The position numbers and the translations under genes are program-made. Shown here in pieces: positions 35,095 to 47,832 of a stretch of 64,000 nt of DNA; positions within the stretch are counted from its first letter, which is position 1, and every line of letters begins with the position of its first letter. The notes under the pieces were generated by a model, which worked only from the letters and a program-made list of their open reading frames with translations, was not told where the DNA came from and searched no databases. Origin of the DNA: Daldinia sp. FL1419 (lineage: Eukaryota; Ascomycota; Sordariomycetes; Xylariales; Hypoxylaceae); contig MU623490.1 in assembly GCA_025201765.1 (NCBI GenBank), positions 17,800 to 81,799 of the forward strand, written 5' to 3'.

Positions 35095-36132
35095 TCATTC
35101 TTCAGCAATTGCAGTCTCATCATAATCTTGTTGAGGTTCTTGTATTCCTAAACTCCTCTGTAGTTTCTTGAAGAAATCATCCGGAAGTTCGCCCCAAACC
35201 TCGGTGATCACGCCAGCAATGCTCTCAGGCGGAACCTCAATTCTTCCACGAGGTCCGATACACCAGGTTACCGCATCCTCGTCGCCGTCGCTTCTTTCTA
35301 CTACCTTGTCGACGTAACCCTGCCTTACAATCTTTTGCAGCACGTTGTCGGTCTTGTCCATGGGCAAGTTCTGGCTGGCATTCATACGGGTCAAGTATCG
35401 TCGCAATTTCGTGTCGCTTAGCTCTCCTCCATTGAGAACGATTAACGAAATAACCATGGTGTAGAATCCGACGTACGCAGCTTCTTCGGATGTACTGGGT
35501 ATCCGCGATGGGGCGATAATGGACTGCGATTTGTATTCTGGTGGTAGGGTCGACACTAATATGTATTGTCTAGAGGATGCGGTATTCTGAGAAGTCGCTT
35601 TTCTAGCGTTCGCCCCTATGTCAACTAGTCAGCAAGAAATAATGAGACGCGCCACTGTGGTCCTTACTCTGCTTCTCTTTCAGTGTACGTTTCTCCTTTA
35701 CGGGCAATTCCACCATCTCCATGCTAAAGACTTGTTGGAATTGGGCTTGAGCTCCCTCAAACACTCGCTTAAATGATCTCGCATTATTTCCTAAGACTAT
35801 GTATATGTATATATATATGCTTTAGTAAAAGATATTTACGAGATAGTCGTCGGTTGTAGAATTGACTCACCTTTGTCTCGAATGCCGTCTCTCTTGATCG
35901 GTATCCTCGCGTATTCACATGCTAGGGCATATCGGACAAGCTTTATAACTAGCTGGTCTTCTGTTCCGTCGCCCGCCCTTTCCATATCAACATCGCCGTC
36001 TTGGTCTTCCTCAGAGGCTTCGGAATCATCCAATTCGTTCTTACGTCGGGACTGGCGAAGATTTCGAGATTCGTCACCGTCATCGGTATTACCTGTTTTC
36101 CGTCGTCTCTGGGTTTGGGTTTGTGGAGGCAT
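35095..36132 (-). CDS. NSE3: SMC5/6 complex subunit Nse3 (MAGE domain)
   Basis: Three exons, 36132-35871, 35796-35668 and 35615-35095, 303 aa. After a charged N-terminus (EASEEDQDGDVDMERAGDGTED), the MAGE homology domain begins with LVIKLVRYALACEYARIPIKRDGIRDKVLG and continues through FKRVFEGAQAQFQQVFSMEMVEL. The second winged helix includes YTMVISLIVLNGGELSDTKLRRYLTRM and KIVRQGYVDKVVERSDGDEDAVTWCIGPRGRIEV. Nse3 forms a trimer with Nse1 and Nse4 in the SMC5/6 DNA-repair complex. The family call rests on the MAGE domain in a fungus, where Nse3 is the only MAGE protein known. It is divergent from SLS1. Confidence 0.88.
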
Positions 36133-37075
36133 AGCTGCGATTGCTGCAGTAATGGTGGGAATGATTGCGAGCTTGAAACAACTCTTTGAAAGAATGTCTT
36201 TCAGGTGAACTAATCAGAGGAACTTACTAATAAAATACTGTAATCAATAAGTGTACCTCTTAATCTAAGGTTGTAAGGTGCGAAATGCAAACTTTGATAT
36301 GATCATATGTAAGACACATCCCCAGGATGCTACAGGCTTGATGGGGGAATTTAGTTAATTGGCGAGCTCAAGACGCGTTTGACTTTCCAAACGCGTAGGG
36401 ATGTATAATTAGTTCCATCCCCCTTCAACCTTATCGATAATTACTATCTATGTTAATCGATAAAGTAATGTTAATAGGTACTATTGGGGGGTAAAATGCT
36501 GTTGTATTTCTTAGAATAAAATTTAGGCCTTATGGCCTAAGGCAAACGTTTTTTTTTTTATAAACGAATGCTTAATCATCCCTAATACATAGTACAATCC
36601 CTAGACAAAAAAAAACTGTACACCTTAAATTTTGTATCCTTAAAATTCTAATTTAAATATTTTAATATAAAAATTAGGTAAAATTAAATGGTTTTCATTT
36701 TGAATTATTTAATTAATAAAGTATTTATTTTCTCGTATTTTCCCATAATAATTTCCAAAAGTTTCAGTATAATATACCGGACTTCGTCCTGGATTATAGG
36801 TTAGGTGACAGTGGGTGAGTACCTTAACCCCGCTCAGATGCGCATGCGTAACATGCGTACATTCTAAAGCTGATTACCTGATTAGGAAAGTAGACTAAGA
36901 AAAAGTTGCAGCAAAATATTTTATTTTCTACAATCTAATCCTATACTATATTCCATATGCCATACAAGTATTGACCCTATACTCTCATGCCTCTACTATT
37001 CCTTAGTAACAATCGTTCTCTATATACTTCGGCCTATTAGTTGCCGTCACAAATATTTTACTTTATCCCTTCTTC
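36133..37075. promoter_or_regulatory. AT-rich divergent region of NSE3 and SLS1 with a repeat relic
   Basis: 940 bases. From about 36460 it is AT-rich and gene-free. At 36751-36793 it carries a 30-40 base segment whose reverse complement matches 47778-47812 inside the first AT island (see findings). Promoters of both flanking genes must lie here. Confidence 0.55.
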
Positions 37076-39661
37076 ATGCTAACCACGAGAGTAACGAGCG
37101 GCGCAATCTGTTTAAGATGCCGACTGCGTCTCCTTCGTCAAAATGTTCAACCATTTCAGATCACGAATCGCATTACCGGGGCCCAATACTCAAGTCTACA
37201 ACGCTTTTATAGCGATTCAACTACCCGTTCCCTCGATGACGATCCGGAGCCCCATAATGAGGACGCGGGCGTAAGAGAAAAGCAACAAGAAAAGCAACAA
37301 GAAAATGAAGTGCGAAAGAAGAGGTATAGAAGTGGTATAAGATTTGGTTCTAAGCCTTTGAGCCTCCACAAGAAACGATTTTCCCGTGACCGCATGCTCA
37401 CGGAGGATTCGGGAGGTCTTAATACAAATATGTTGGGCAAGCCCGCTTCGGTAATTATTATGAGGGATCAGGGTCTGCATCGAAAGCAGCGCCCTTCTGA
37501 CCTTGAAGATATCGAAGATCAACCCGATAACCGACCTGCTAACCTCGAAGCTCTCCTTAACCTCCGACATGAAACTCCAACTATAGAGGAGGTCCGCGAT
37601 AATATTGAAAGTTTCAGACCAAAGTCGGACACTTCCATGCCAGAACGCACGTTCCGTAAGCTACAAGCTAAGCTTGTCAACGGCTTTCTGAGCGTCCAGC
37701 TTCGTGACTATCTCGAAAATCATAAAGGGGGCGGCCTTTCCCCTAACTCGACGGATCCTGTATTTTACAATATCGGAAAGTATAGTTGGGTTAAAGAGCT
37801 TAGTCCGTGGGTGCCATTAGAACCCAAACCAGGTCACGTACCGGATACTGACATTGGCCTGCGTGGATACGTCACGGAGTTGACCCCTCTTAAAGAGAGG
37901 ATTGCAATACGAATTATGCGTGAGTGCTGGGGTCTTTCGATCGCGGAGCTCGATGCCAGCCTCGGCGAAATAAGCATACAAATTCGAAACGATAAATTTC
38001 TTCTGCTAATGCGTACGTCCGTCTTCTTTATTTCCCAGACTAGAAAAGGTTTTGCTAATTTTATGATAGGTGGTACCCGGCGATGGATGGCAGCTATGGG
38101 CGACGCATGGCTGGATCCTGGTGAGAGGATCGAGGCCTCCCGGAACCGAAAGACGATACGACTCGTGGCGAAAAAGACGAAGGCTTTAACCTTGATAGAA
38201 GGCATAGCCAAGATACTCAAGCAGATCGTTTCCATGTCATTTTCGTCCGACATGATATCTTCAAAGCTCAGTGAAGCTGTGTTAGAAGAGGTAGGAAATA
38301 TGACAAATACGCATGTAGGACCAAATTACATAAATGTAAGTCGATAGTTTTCCCCCATGGAATATTTTCTCGTATCCGCGTTAATTTGTCTATCTCAGTA
38401 CCGTGTAACTTGGATCGAATCCGAAGTGCAGGCTCCAAAAGGCCCTCTAAGCTTTAGAACTCGAGGGGAGGAGGTATTCCGTCTCCTGCTTACCGCTTTT
38501 AACCCACAACCAGGAACGACAACTACTCTAAGGTTAGCCGATTTGGAAAACCAGGACACAGGTAGATTTATTACGAATACGATTGGTAAAGAGAACCTCA
38601 GATGGAATGAGAGAATGGGTTCATGGGCTCGTTACGTGCTACCAATGACATCCGAGGATAGCGAGCCGGCGAAGGCAAAACCTCTTGACAAACTCGAGCT
38701 TCCAGTCACATCACACCGCGAATTACCGTCTTCCAATGAACTTCATGAGTCTCCGTGGGATGAGCCTCTACCCCCCTATGATGAAATAGAATGGTCGAAG
38801 AAGCTTTATGTCTCAACCATAGCACATTTTGGCTCTTTGCTGCATGCGAGTGGCCCAAACCCCCCCCCTACTCCTCCTAAACTCCTAACCTCTAGCCACC
38901 AACGAGCGTTCGCCGCCGCAACGCCGCATGCTTTCCAGCTTGTCAAATTTAGCAATGGAGTCAAAGCACCCGTCCAGACAAAAACATCGGTGGTTATGCG
39001 ATTCTGGCCCACTCCCATCTATGATGAGTATAGAAAGAGGCGGGGTGCCAAACCCTTCACTCCTCCAGCACCTCTCCTCGAGCTTCGCCTCGTGGTCTTG
39101 GGCAACGAAATAAAGGGCATCGAGAGCTTCCGCGCTATCAAAGAGACACATATCACGGACGTCATGATCCCCACGTCTCTCGTCGACGTGCGCTTTACCC
39201 AAGCCGAGTATGCGATACCCGAAGGTAACCTTTTCGAGATCCCTTCCTGGGAACCACTGCATGCCTTCCTTAAATCGTCACATCTTGACCTAGAGAGTGG
39301 TGAATTCAAGACACCACCAGAGCAAGTGTTTTCTGTCCCGTGGTATCCAGCCATGCGAAGTGGTTCTAACGACCCAAATGTATCGGTACCAGCTCCTCGG
39401 TCCGGTACGCCACAATATCTCGATACCACATATACACTGGCAAGTCTAGAAGTCCATCGCTCCATCTCGATGCCCTACGAAGGGTTCAAACTATCGTACA
39501 CATCTATACAAGGAGGACTGGAGGACGGACGCAAAGCCGAAGTTACCTTGGAACCCTATGACGTCCCGGGGGGGAAGGTGGTTTCAAAAACATTTCACGA
39601 TAACTTCTTGGCCGCCTGTCAAAAGCTAGCTAGCACTGATATGTTATGGTTAGGATTATAG
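37076..39661 (+). CDS. SLS1: Mitochondrial inner-membrane protein Sls1
   Basis: Two exons, 37076-38335 and 38399-39661 (GTAAGT to TCTCAG, 63 nt), 840 aa. The N-terminus MLTTRVTSGAICLRCRLRLLRQNVQ with later FYSDSTTRS is a mitochondrial presequence. A low-complexity REKQQEKQQENEVRKKR stretch follows, then the Sls1 region: PTIEEVRDNIESFRP, the central KH-like segments around 275-420 (MRECWGLSIAELDASLGEISIQIRN and FMIGGTRRWMAAMGDAWLDPGERIEASRNRKTIRLVAKK) and a long C-terminal domain ending KLASTDMLWLGL. In yeast Sls1 links mitochondrial transcription to translation at the inner membrane. The fungal SLS1 domain wording is clear; RNA binding through KH folds is family knowledge. Confidence 0.85.
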
Positions 39662-40345
39662 GATATTTGAATTCTAAGCCCAGTCATCTCCCATGCAGCT
39701 GAATATATATATATTAAAAAAGAAGTGAATTTATAGATATATACTTCCCTATCCCGTGAACCACACACACTAGATTTATTCGCCCAAGTCAAAAACACAG
39801 AGCAGCACAGCCACACGCGTCAAGTGCCTAGCTGATGAAATCACGATAGTATTGGTTGGATTTGTTTTAAAGATACTAGAAAGCCTATCTACAAAACAGA
39901 TACTCATAAAGTATTACCTTTGAGAGCAATATTACAAGGGCTACTACTTAATAAATCGTTCCAACTACGGAATTTATAGGGTTCGTCCTCGCATATTGTA
40001 CTAATCGTAAGACCGATCTCCGTCAGAGGTATGGGGACCGAGTATATGCAGCATTTGAAGACGTTTACTAATCACTTGAGGACATCACAATAAAAGCACG
40101 GAGAAGTGGTCACGGTCTATGACTCTATTTTACTACAAGCACATGATGAGAAAGTTTTGTCGCGGAAATTCCCATAACCATTCCTCTCATACTGCGCTCC
40201 GTATCAAATGTCCGAGAGAACAGATCGTGTCAAAAGAAAAGGAAATTCGTAGAGGCATAGTTATTTCGTTAAGAGCCCATAGCTCCTAACCAGCCGAAGA
40301 CACATTATATCCCCGGGGCTGTAGTCTAGTCGTGATTTAGCTAGC
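39662..40345. other. Convergent 3' regions of SLS1 and TEF1
   Basis: About 680 bases with no coding signal; 3' UTRs of two convergent genes. Confidence 0.6.
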
Positions 40346-42215
40346 TTATTTCTTGCCAGTGGCCTTGGCAGCAGACTTGGTGACCTTGCCACTCTTAGAG
40401 CTCTTGTTGACGGCCTTGATAACACCGACGGCGACGGTCTGTCGCATGTCACGGACGGCGAAACGGCCAAGAGGGGGGTAGTCAGTGAAAGCCTCCACAC
40501 ACATGGGCTTAGAGGGAATCATCTTAACGATGGCGGCGTCACCAGACTTGATGAACTTGGGGTTGTTCTCAACGGATTTACCAGTTCGTCGGTCGATCTT
40601 CTCAAGTAGCTCGGCGAACTTGCAGGCAATGTGGGCAGTGTGGCAGTCAAGAACAGGGGCGTATCCAGCGCCGACTTGACCAGGGTGGTTGAGGACAATG
40701 ACCTGGGCAGTGAAGTCATCACAGCCGGCGGGAGGATCGTTCTTGGAGTCACCAGCAACGTTTCCTCGTCGGATTTCCTTAACGGAAACGTTCTTCACGT
40801 TGAAACCAACGTTGTCACCGGGGACACCCTCGGTAAGCTGCTCGTGGTGCATTTCAACGGACTTGACTTCAGTGGTGACACCAGCAGGAGCGAAAGTGAC
40901 GACCATACCGGGCTTGATGATACCAGTCTCGATACGGCCGACGGGCACGGTTCCAATACCACCGATCTTGTAGACATCCTGGAGAGGGAGACGAAGGGGC
41001 TTGTCTGTGGGTCGCTTGGGGGGCTCAATAGCGTCAATGGCTTCAAGGAGAGTCTTGCCAGTGACCTTGCCACCCTTGCCTTCCTTCTCCCAACCCTTGT
41101 ACCAAGGAGCGTTGGTAGTAGGGGCCAACATGTTGTCACCATGGAAACCGGAGATAGGGACGAAGGCAACAGTCTTGGGGTTGTAGCCAACCTTCTTGAT
41201 GAAGTTGGAGGTCTCCTTGATGATTTCGTTGTATCGGTCCTCAGACCACTTGGCAGTGTCCATCTTGTTGATAGCAACGATAAGCTGCTTGACACCGAGG
41301 GTGTAGGCGAGCAGGGCGTGCTCACGGGTCTGGCCATCCTTGGAAATACCAGCCTCAAACTCACCAGTACCGGCGGCAATGATGAGAATAGCGCAGTCGG
41401 CCTGCGAGGTACCAGTAATCATGTTCTTGATGAAGTCACGATGACCGGGGGCATCTAGGAGAGCAATACCATTAGCATGAGGTAAATCCGATTAGTTTCA
41501 TGATATGAGGGGACATACCAATGACGGTGACATAGTACTTGGGAGTCTCGAACTTCCAGAGGGCAATGTCAATAGTGATACCACGCTCACGCTCGGCCTT
41601 TAGCTTGTCAAGAACCCAGGCATACTTGAAGGAACCCTTGCCGAGTTCAGCGGCTTCCTATTGAGTGGGTTAGTAAATTTTCTTTCGATACCTAGTGGAA
41701 TCGCTTGGCACGGTCCAGGGCTAGTTTGGGCTGTGGGCGGGTTGTGGGCTAGTTGCTCCGTGCACCAAAATGTTGTACAGAACGTCAGAGCGGGGTAGGG
41801 AAAATTTTGTGCCCCTCGGTGGGGGTTAAGTCGTGACAAAGGAGGGGCAACGCGATCGAAGTGAAATAACAAGAAACTTTTCCAGTTCACCAGAACTGGT
41901 TGATTCAAGTCGTATTGACCAGATTTGAAGATGTAGACATAAAAATTATTTACTGACCTTCTCGAACTTCTCGATGGTTCGCTTGTCGATACCACCGCAC
42001 TGGTAGATCAAGTGGCCGGTAGTGGTGGACTTGCCACTGTCGACGTCTAAGAGAATAGGTTAAGAATCCGTCAAGATCTGTGTAAAAATAGCCAAGGGGA
42101 AACTTACGGCCAATGACGACGACGTTGATGTGAGTCTTGTCTTCCTTACTGTAAAATCCGTTAGCGAATAGGTAGCTCCGGGTGAAGCCTAGGTTGAATT
42201 CTACACATACCCCAT
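40346..42215 (-). CDS. TEF1: Translation elongation factor 1-alpha
   Basis: Five exons, 42215-42211 (ATGGG), 42148-42108, 42046-41958, 41657-41519 and 41454-40346; 460 aa, the family's standard length. It shows [34 protein letters not shown] (P-loop GHVDSGKS, 14-21), the switch region GITIDIALWKFET, DAPGHRDFIKNMITGTSQADCAIL, NKMD for guanine binding, and the C-terminal Lys-rich tail. It delivers aminoacyl-tRNA to the ribosome with GTP. Codon use is strongly biased toward C-ending codons, as expected for a highly expressed gene, which also creates long antisense frames. The introns lie at the positions used as phylogenetic markers in filamentous ascomycetes. Confidence 0.98.
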
Positions 42216-42267
42216 TTTGGCGGTAGAAGCTTGCTGATGTGTATGTGTATGAAGGGAGACACGAAAA

Positions 42268-42384
42268 CTGCGTTGATGATGGTCAGTTTATCGCCCTTCT
42301 GATGAGTATTATTGTAATGGTAGAATGATAAGAGATTGATGAAGTTGATTGATGGAAGAAGGATGAGGAAGGAGGAATTCTTAC
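42268..42384 (-). promoter_or_regulatory. Probable 5' UTR intron of TEF1
   Basis: Donor GTAAGA and acceptor CAACGCAG bound a 117-nt candidate intron 53 bases before the start codon. A leader intron is common in fungal TEF1. Purine-rich sequence (GGATGAGGAAGGAGGAATTC on the plus strand) inside it reads as pyrimidines on the gene strand. Confidence 0.55.
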
Positions 42385-44349
42385 GTTCAGCAGGTGTTAA
42401 TGCTTCTGATTAACGGTGTGCGAGACGAGGATCAAAAGGAAACTGAGAAGTGGTGTTGGAAGGGTGTGTAGGGGTTTATAAATTATTTCGGATGGTGGCT
42501 AAGGTAGATTTTTTAATTGTGGGGGTATTGCCCCTCCTCAGGCCCTTCCTGCTTGCGCACCCCTCCTTCCCAATTCACAAACTGAAATTTTTTTTTCTTT
42601 GATATTTTACCTTTTCCACTGTACTTTGTACTTAATCTAACTAATCTTTTAAGTTTAGCGGCCCTCTATTGGTTCAAAATTTTCCAGGCTAAAACATACT
42701 GTGTATGTGTGTTATGCGACTGTATGTGGCCACCATAGATGTACCTACCCTAAGAATCTAACCTAGGTAGCTTATCAAGTACGTATGTACCTCTATGCAT
42801 CAAGGACTGTATTCGTGATTTGTCTTACGATTTCCGTTTTAGAAAATATTTGATAAGGGTAAGTGTTTTTTTATCATGTACCTACCTACCCAATTATATG
42901 TGGGTTGAAGTACAGATTCTCTACTGTTGGGACTTCAGCTACAGGTCAGTATTAATATATCGAACCACTTTGAGCCAGTAATTCCAACTGCAACTAGTAC
43001 AGTACTAATGATCTAGTTGGCTTATTATAAGTAATATCTATCTTCAATGACAATGATTTCCTTTCGTCAGAGTCCACAGATTCGAGCTTCCATTTTCTAC
43101 ATGAAACCTAAGGTGGCGTCCTCGGTATGAGGAGAGTATGATTTGATACCAATTTTTTTTTTACCATTGTACTTACCTAAAATATGGTCTTTTCCGCCCT
43201 GACACGCCAGTGTAAATAGCGTGCTTGCTTTTCCCTTGAAGACTCTTGTGCTGCTTGTGCTAGGTTAATACTTTGTTATCGCTCTATTTTGTACTACCAA
43301 AAGTAAGTATCCTATGCATCGGGTGACTCAGACCGGAGGAGACGGGTACCTCCCTGCATCCAGCATACGCGTTGAACCATTAAAGCTTGAACAAAACAGT
43401 CGGACGGGGAGAAAAAAAAAATCTTTTTGATAGCTGCCCAACCTACTGAAGCACTCCACACAAATCAAGCCTTGGGTAAATTATGCACAACCTTATTAGC
43501 CCCTGCTATAGCGGCTATTAATTTTTGTCATGTGAGATCTGCTACACTGATAATTCAGCAGTCTCTCTCCTGATACGTCATGGATGATGGATCAACTCCA
43601 ACTTGGAGACTCCAAGTTATCAAGTCCAATACTACATAGGTACACAGGCAGTTACCCAGGAGTCCAGGACAGCCAGGCTATCTCTACCTACATGTGATAT
43701 GCCTACATAATATTGAAGGATGTAGTCTGACCACACACATGGTGTAATTATGTACCCATCTAGCATACCTGGTTCGGACATGCTGCTTAACTCCGCCTGT
43801 TTTCCATCTAGGTAGGTGCTACAGCATATAACTCTGCTATGTAAATTATATACTGGTAAACGCGAAAGACTCCGACAGCTGTAAAGCTACGGGCATATAC
43901 AGATTAATTGCATTAAGTAGATAGTATAGTAGCAGTGATGTCCACAAGTTTGGAAACTACTATAGTAGGCGCAAGCCTACGAATTCTCATTGAACCATCA
44001 TTATCCACGACAACATGAGACAGACTGTGGAGTAAGGTTAACGAGAGACTATGGGTTATAGTTGAAATAAATCGTTGAAAGAGTTAACTCCTCGTTACAA
44101 GTCAGATCTAGTCCGACGGGGTATCTATCTGCTGAAACATAACGTTCAATGACTGTAACCCACGACATAACAAAAAGGAAATCAAAACAAGACTCCCCTA
44201 TCGCTCGACTAACCGAGCAAACCTGATCCATATTTGACCTCATACTCCCCTACTCCTCCAATCAACTTAAGACTCAGGTAATGAGGCATTCGAGTTGGTT
44301 CCAAAGTTTTCATTGGGAGGGCGAATGTAGTAGGAAACCCCTTATGCTC
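42385..44349. other. TEF1 promoter and intergenic
   Basis: About 2 kb. The first 250 bases on the TEF1 side are pyrimidine-rich on the gene strand and form the likely core promoter. Further on are CCTAGG motifs (near 42761 and 43811) and short A/T runs. No gene seen. Confidence 0.5.
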
Positions 44350-46547
44350 TCAATCGACCCAAATGTTATTAGTGATTTTGCCATCTTCATCCAGATCGTC
44401 TTCTTTTCGGTCAGGGTTTCTACCACACTTAATGACTGCATCCTTTTCTTTTTGGCCTAAAACTACTTGATCAAACCCCGGTGGCAGGATTCTGTCACCC
44501 TCCAAATACCAAACTTTGAGGCCACGAGCCTTGTCACGTACTTGCTGTTGGTTTCGGGGGTTCTCAAAATCACCTATTTTGGCTATAGTGCTCCACGAAC
44601 AACTTATGGAAGGATCGGCGATTAGATCCAAGAGTCTAGAGGTATCAGATGCGGACCATGGCACGCGGATTTGTCGGGGTTTATTCATAAAGGTCGCTCG
44701 TCGAATATTCCGGGCCTCCTGGCTTAGCCTGAAAATGTCCCGTTGTCGCAAGGTAAGGTCCTCAAATATATCACCTTCTAACCATTCTCTAGGAACTTGC
44801 TGGTGATGAGGAATCCGAGGCTGCTCCAAATTTCGAGACCGTTCTGAGATTCGGGGACGCTTAGAAGGTGGCCCTTGAGCTGTCCTATCTTCGTTACGAG
44901 GCCGCCGAGATTCATCAAGAAGTTGCTCGTTTACTTCAAAATAATCATCATCGCCCTCATTAGCACCATCTTCACTAGGAGCCGGACGTTTCCTACTACG
45001 TCCAATTACCTGATAGGCGTCCAAGCGACGGATTGCATCTCCAATGCCCAGTACCTGTTCATTCTCTATAGCTTGTTGATTGGATGGTGGTGATAATGCA
45101 GCACCTTGTACATGCTGATTCTCACTTTGTCTCACGGCCGCCAGCATAGCTGAACTGTCGATGAAATTTTGGCTAGAGAGGGTTAATACAACAGAAATAG
45201 ACTAGAAACGTGGCCATGAACGTACTCGAATTCCTGTGTTGGAAGCTGGTCATATCCATCCGCATCCGTATCTGATTCAGAGTCCGGGTCATCCCTACTT
45301 TCCTCATTACCTTCGACGAAAAGGCTCTCTGACTCTTGGCGCCTTACTAATGCATGTGTGTCTTCTTGAGTAGGTTTGGGAGTGTTTATGTTGCCCGGGT
45401 CTGTTGGCATATTAAGTCGTTCATACATCTCTAAAGCCCACGACCTAAGGCCACTAAAGAGGTCGTTTTGGGGGTAGTTGTGATCTAGACGCGATTCCGC
45501 TTCCGACCTATCATTAGATGAAAGTATGGAAAGAACACCTTGAATACGAGTCTGGTAAATTTCGCAAAGAGGAGAGTTTTCATTAATGTTGATTCCGGCT
45601 AAAAGTTTGTATTGCTGTTGACTGGACGCTGCTTGAGAGTCTTCGGGAACACGTGACTCACTGTAGAATATACCGGAAGCCAGTTCGGACGGGTCGGCAG
45701 AAGATTTAGCAGCCAGCGTATCAACGATGTAGCGAACACGAATACGAAATGCTAGATCCAAGAGCTGCTTTGTGTCATTCTCCTGGAGATCTAAACAGAA
45801 CGGGACCGGAAAAGAATCATTTAGTTGCTCGAGAATTGGTAGCGAGCGTCTTTTACCAGTTGTGACATCCACGATAGATAAGAGAAGTGATATTATGTTT
45901 CCGGAGCAGATTGCTATTTGTATTTTGGCCCGTATTCCTGCATCATAATCCTCGAAAAAATAGATAGGTTTGATGAACAAGGCACCGGCGTCAGCGAAAG
46001 AGAGGCGGGCGTGGTTATATGATTTTCTGATGCTATTCAACTTCGAACGATCTTCCATACTTGGCTGATTGCTGTCCATGGAGGATAGAATATCGTACAT
46101 ATTACCGGACCAGCGTGTCAATTTGGGTATGTCAAAGTCAAGCATATCTTGAATTCTTGCCGCGTTAACTTCCAATGACTCGTGAACGTCGTCCGATTCG
46201 GATGTTGTGATATTCGGGGACACTACAGGTCCAGATATGGGGACCAGGCCTGTAAAATACTTAGCTATCAGCTCGTCAAGAGAGCCCGGGAACAGCATAC
46301 CCGGGTTTCCTAGTTCGTGATCCACGTGATCTATAGAGGTTCCTTGGACCTCATTTATCGTATCATCCTCAAGACTTCTACGATGGCGTTGTTCGGCACC
46401 ACGCTGGGAATTTTTAACTTGCGATCGCGATTCAGACTCTACGGATGCTTCATGGCGTCTGGCGCTTCGCCTAGTTTGCCTTGTAACTGGCTCTGTGGGC
46501 TCGATAGCCTCCGTTTGACGCGTCGCCGGACGGCGGCGCCCCGACAT
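44350..46547 (-). CDS. Myb-domain protein with telobox-like helix (TRF/Tbf1/Taz1 type candidate)
   Basis: Two exons, 46547-45226 and 45172-44350 (GTACGT to CTCTAG), 714 aa from MSGRRRPATRQ. An alternative in-frame ATG at 46649 would add 34 poorly conserved residues. The middle (about 95-330) is helical and could be a dimerisation domain; the acidic SESDTDADGYD lies near 430. A single Myb-like domain lies at about residues 611-664: VPWSASDTSRLLDLI, then SWSTIAKIGDF, then QQQVRDKARGLKVWYL. The last helix lines up with the telobox consensus VxLKDKWRxL (V, R/K, D, K, R and L kept), and the following LPPGFDQVVLG also resembles fungal telobox proteins. DNA or telomere binding is inference. The gene's 5' end abuts the first AT island. 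Confidence 0.68.
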
Positions 46548-47832
46548 TATGAGCCAAGATGTATGATGATATTGTAGGTGTAAGTTGCTGAAATTAGTCG
46601 CGTTGTTGCTAGTCTTGCTGATACTTGTTGCTATTACTCTTGTTGCCATGAGGTTTGTTGCTATTGACAATTGTTATTTTTATATATTACTTTATGAGGG
46701 TTGGGATTGAAGTTTTAGGGCAATTATTTAATTAGTTTTCTTTAATTACCTAATGTAAGTAAAGCATATGTAATTAATCTAAATAACAATTAATTATTAT
46801 TTAATTTATTCCTTTAAAGAATTAATAAAGGTAATTTTATATATTTATATTAACTAAATTATTATTTTTAAATTAAATTAATAATTTATTTATCTATATC
46901 TTTTTTATTTCATTAATTGCGCCATAATCCCAATTAACCAATGAGCTTATAAAGAATTCAAAAAAAGACCTGTATTTTTAGATGTTTTCTGCTGTTATAC
47001 AACCATTTTTAATTAGAAATATATATAAAATATCTTAAAAAACCATAAATTTAATTAATTTTTAAATAATATTAATTATTAATATAATAAATTAAAATGG
47101 TTTGGGATTTTTTATATGTTTTATATATGTATTTATGGTTTCTTATGATATGAAATCTTTTATATTCTTAAGTTTAAATATTATATTATTAAATAAGAAA
47201 TTATGTTAATAAATTCTTTTGAAAATTATTTAATTAAGATTAATATATATTATTAATTATTAATTTTTATAATATAGGGAATTATAAGAGTTTTTATATT
47301 TTTATAAAGTTGTTTAATTATTTATAATATTAAATATTTATTAATTTTATTTAATTTTAATATTAATTAAAATTAATTTTTATTATTTATTTATTTTATA
47401 TTATAATATAAGAAATTATAAGATAATATATTAATGGATGGTTTTGTAAATTTTTAAAAATCATTTATAAATTTATTTATAATATAGATCTATAATATTT
47501 ATTAATATTTATTAAATTTTATTTTAATTTTAAATTTAATTTTTATTATTAATTTTAATTTATAATATAAAATATTTAATGGTGTATGTTAGAAATTAAT
47601 TATATAAATTTATAATGAAAATTTTCTTTTTTATATTTTTAAAAATTAATATCAATTATTAATAGAAATTTGAAATTATATTTTTAAAATTAAAGATTAT
47701 AATAATTTATAATTAAAAATGGGTAAAGATAATACATTTATTTTTATTTTTAATTAATATAAATAAAATAATTATTTAGGACGAAGTCTGGTATATTATA
47801 TTGAAGTTTTTCTAATAAATTATTATGTGAAA

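Noticed and set aside
40631..41458. 275-codon plus-strand frame opposite TEF1
   Set aside because: It is exactly antisense to TEF1 exon 5 and results from that gene's biased codon use; the sense protein is certain.
46548..46649. Longer N-terminus of the Myb-domain protein from the ATG at 46649
   Set aside because: The extra residues (MATRVIATSISKTSNNATNF) are low-complexity and sit in AT-leaning promoter-like sequence; MSGRRRP is the better start, though not proven.
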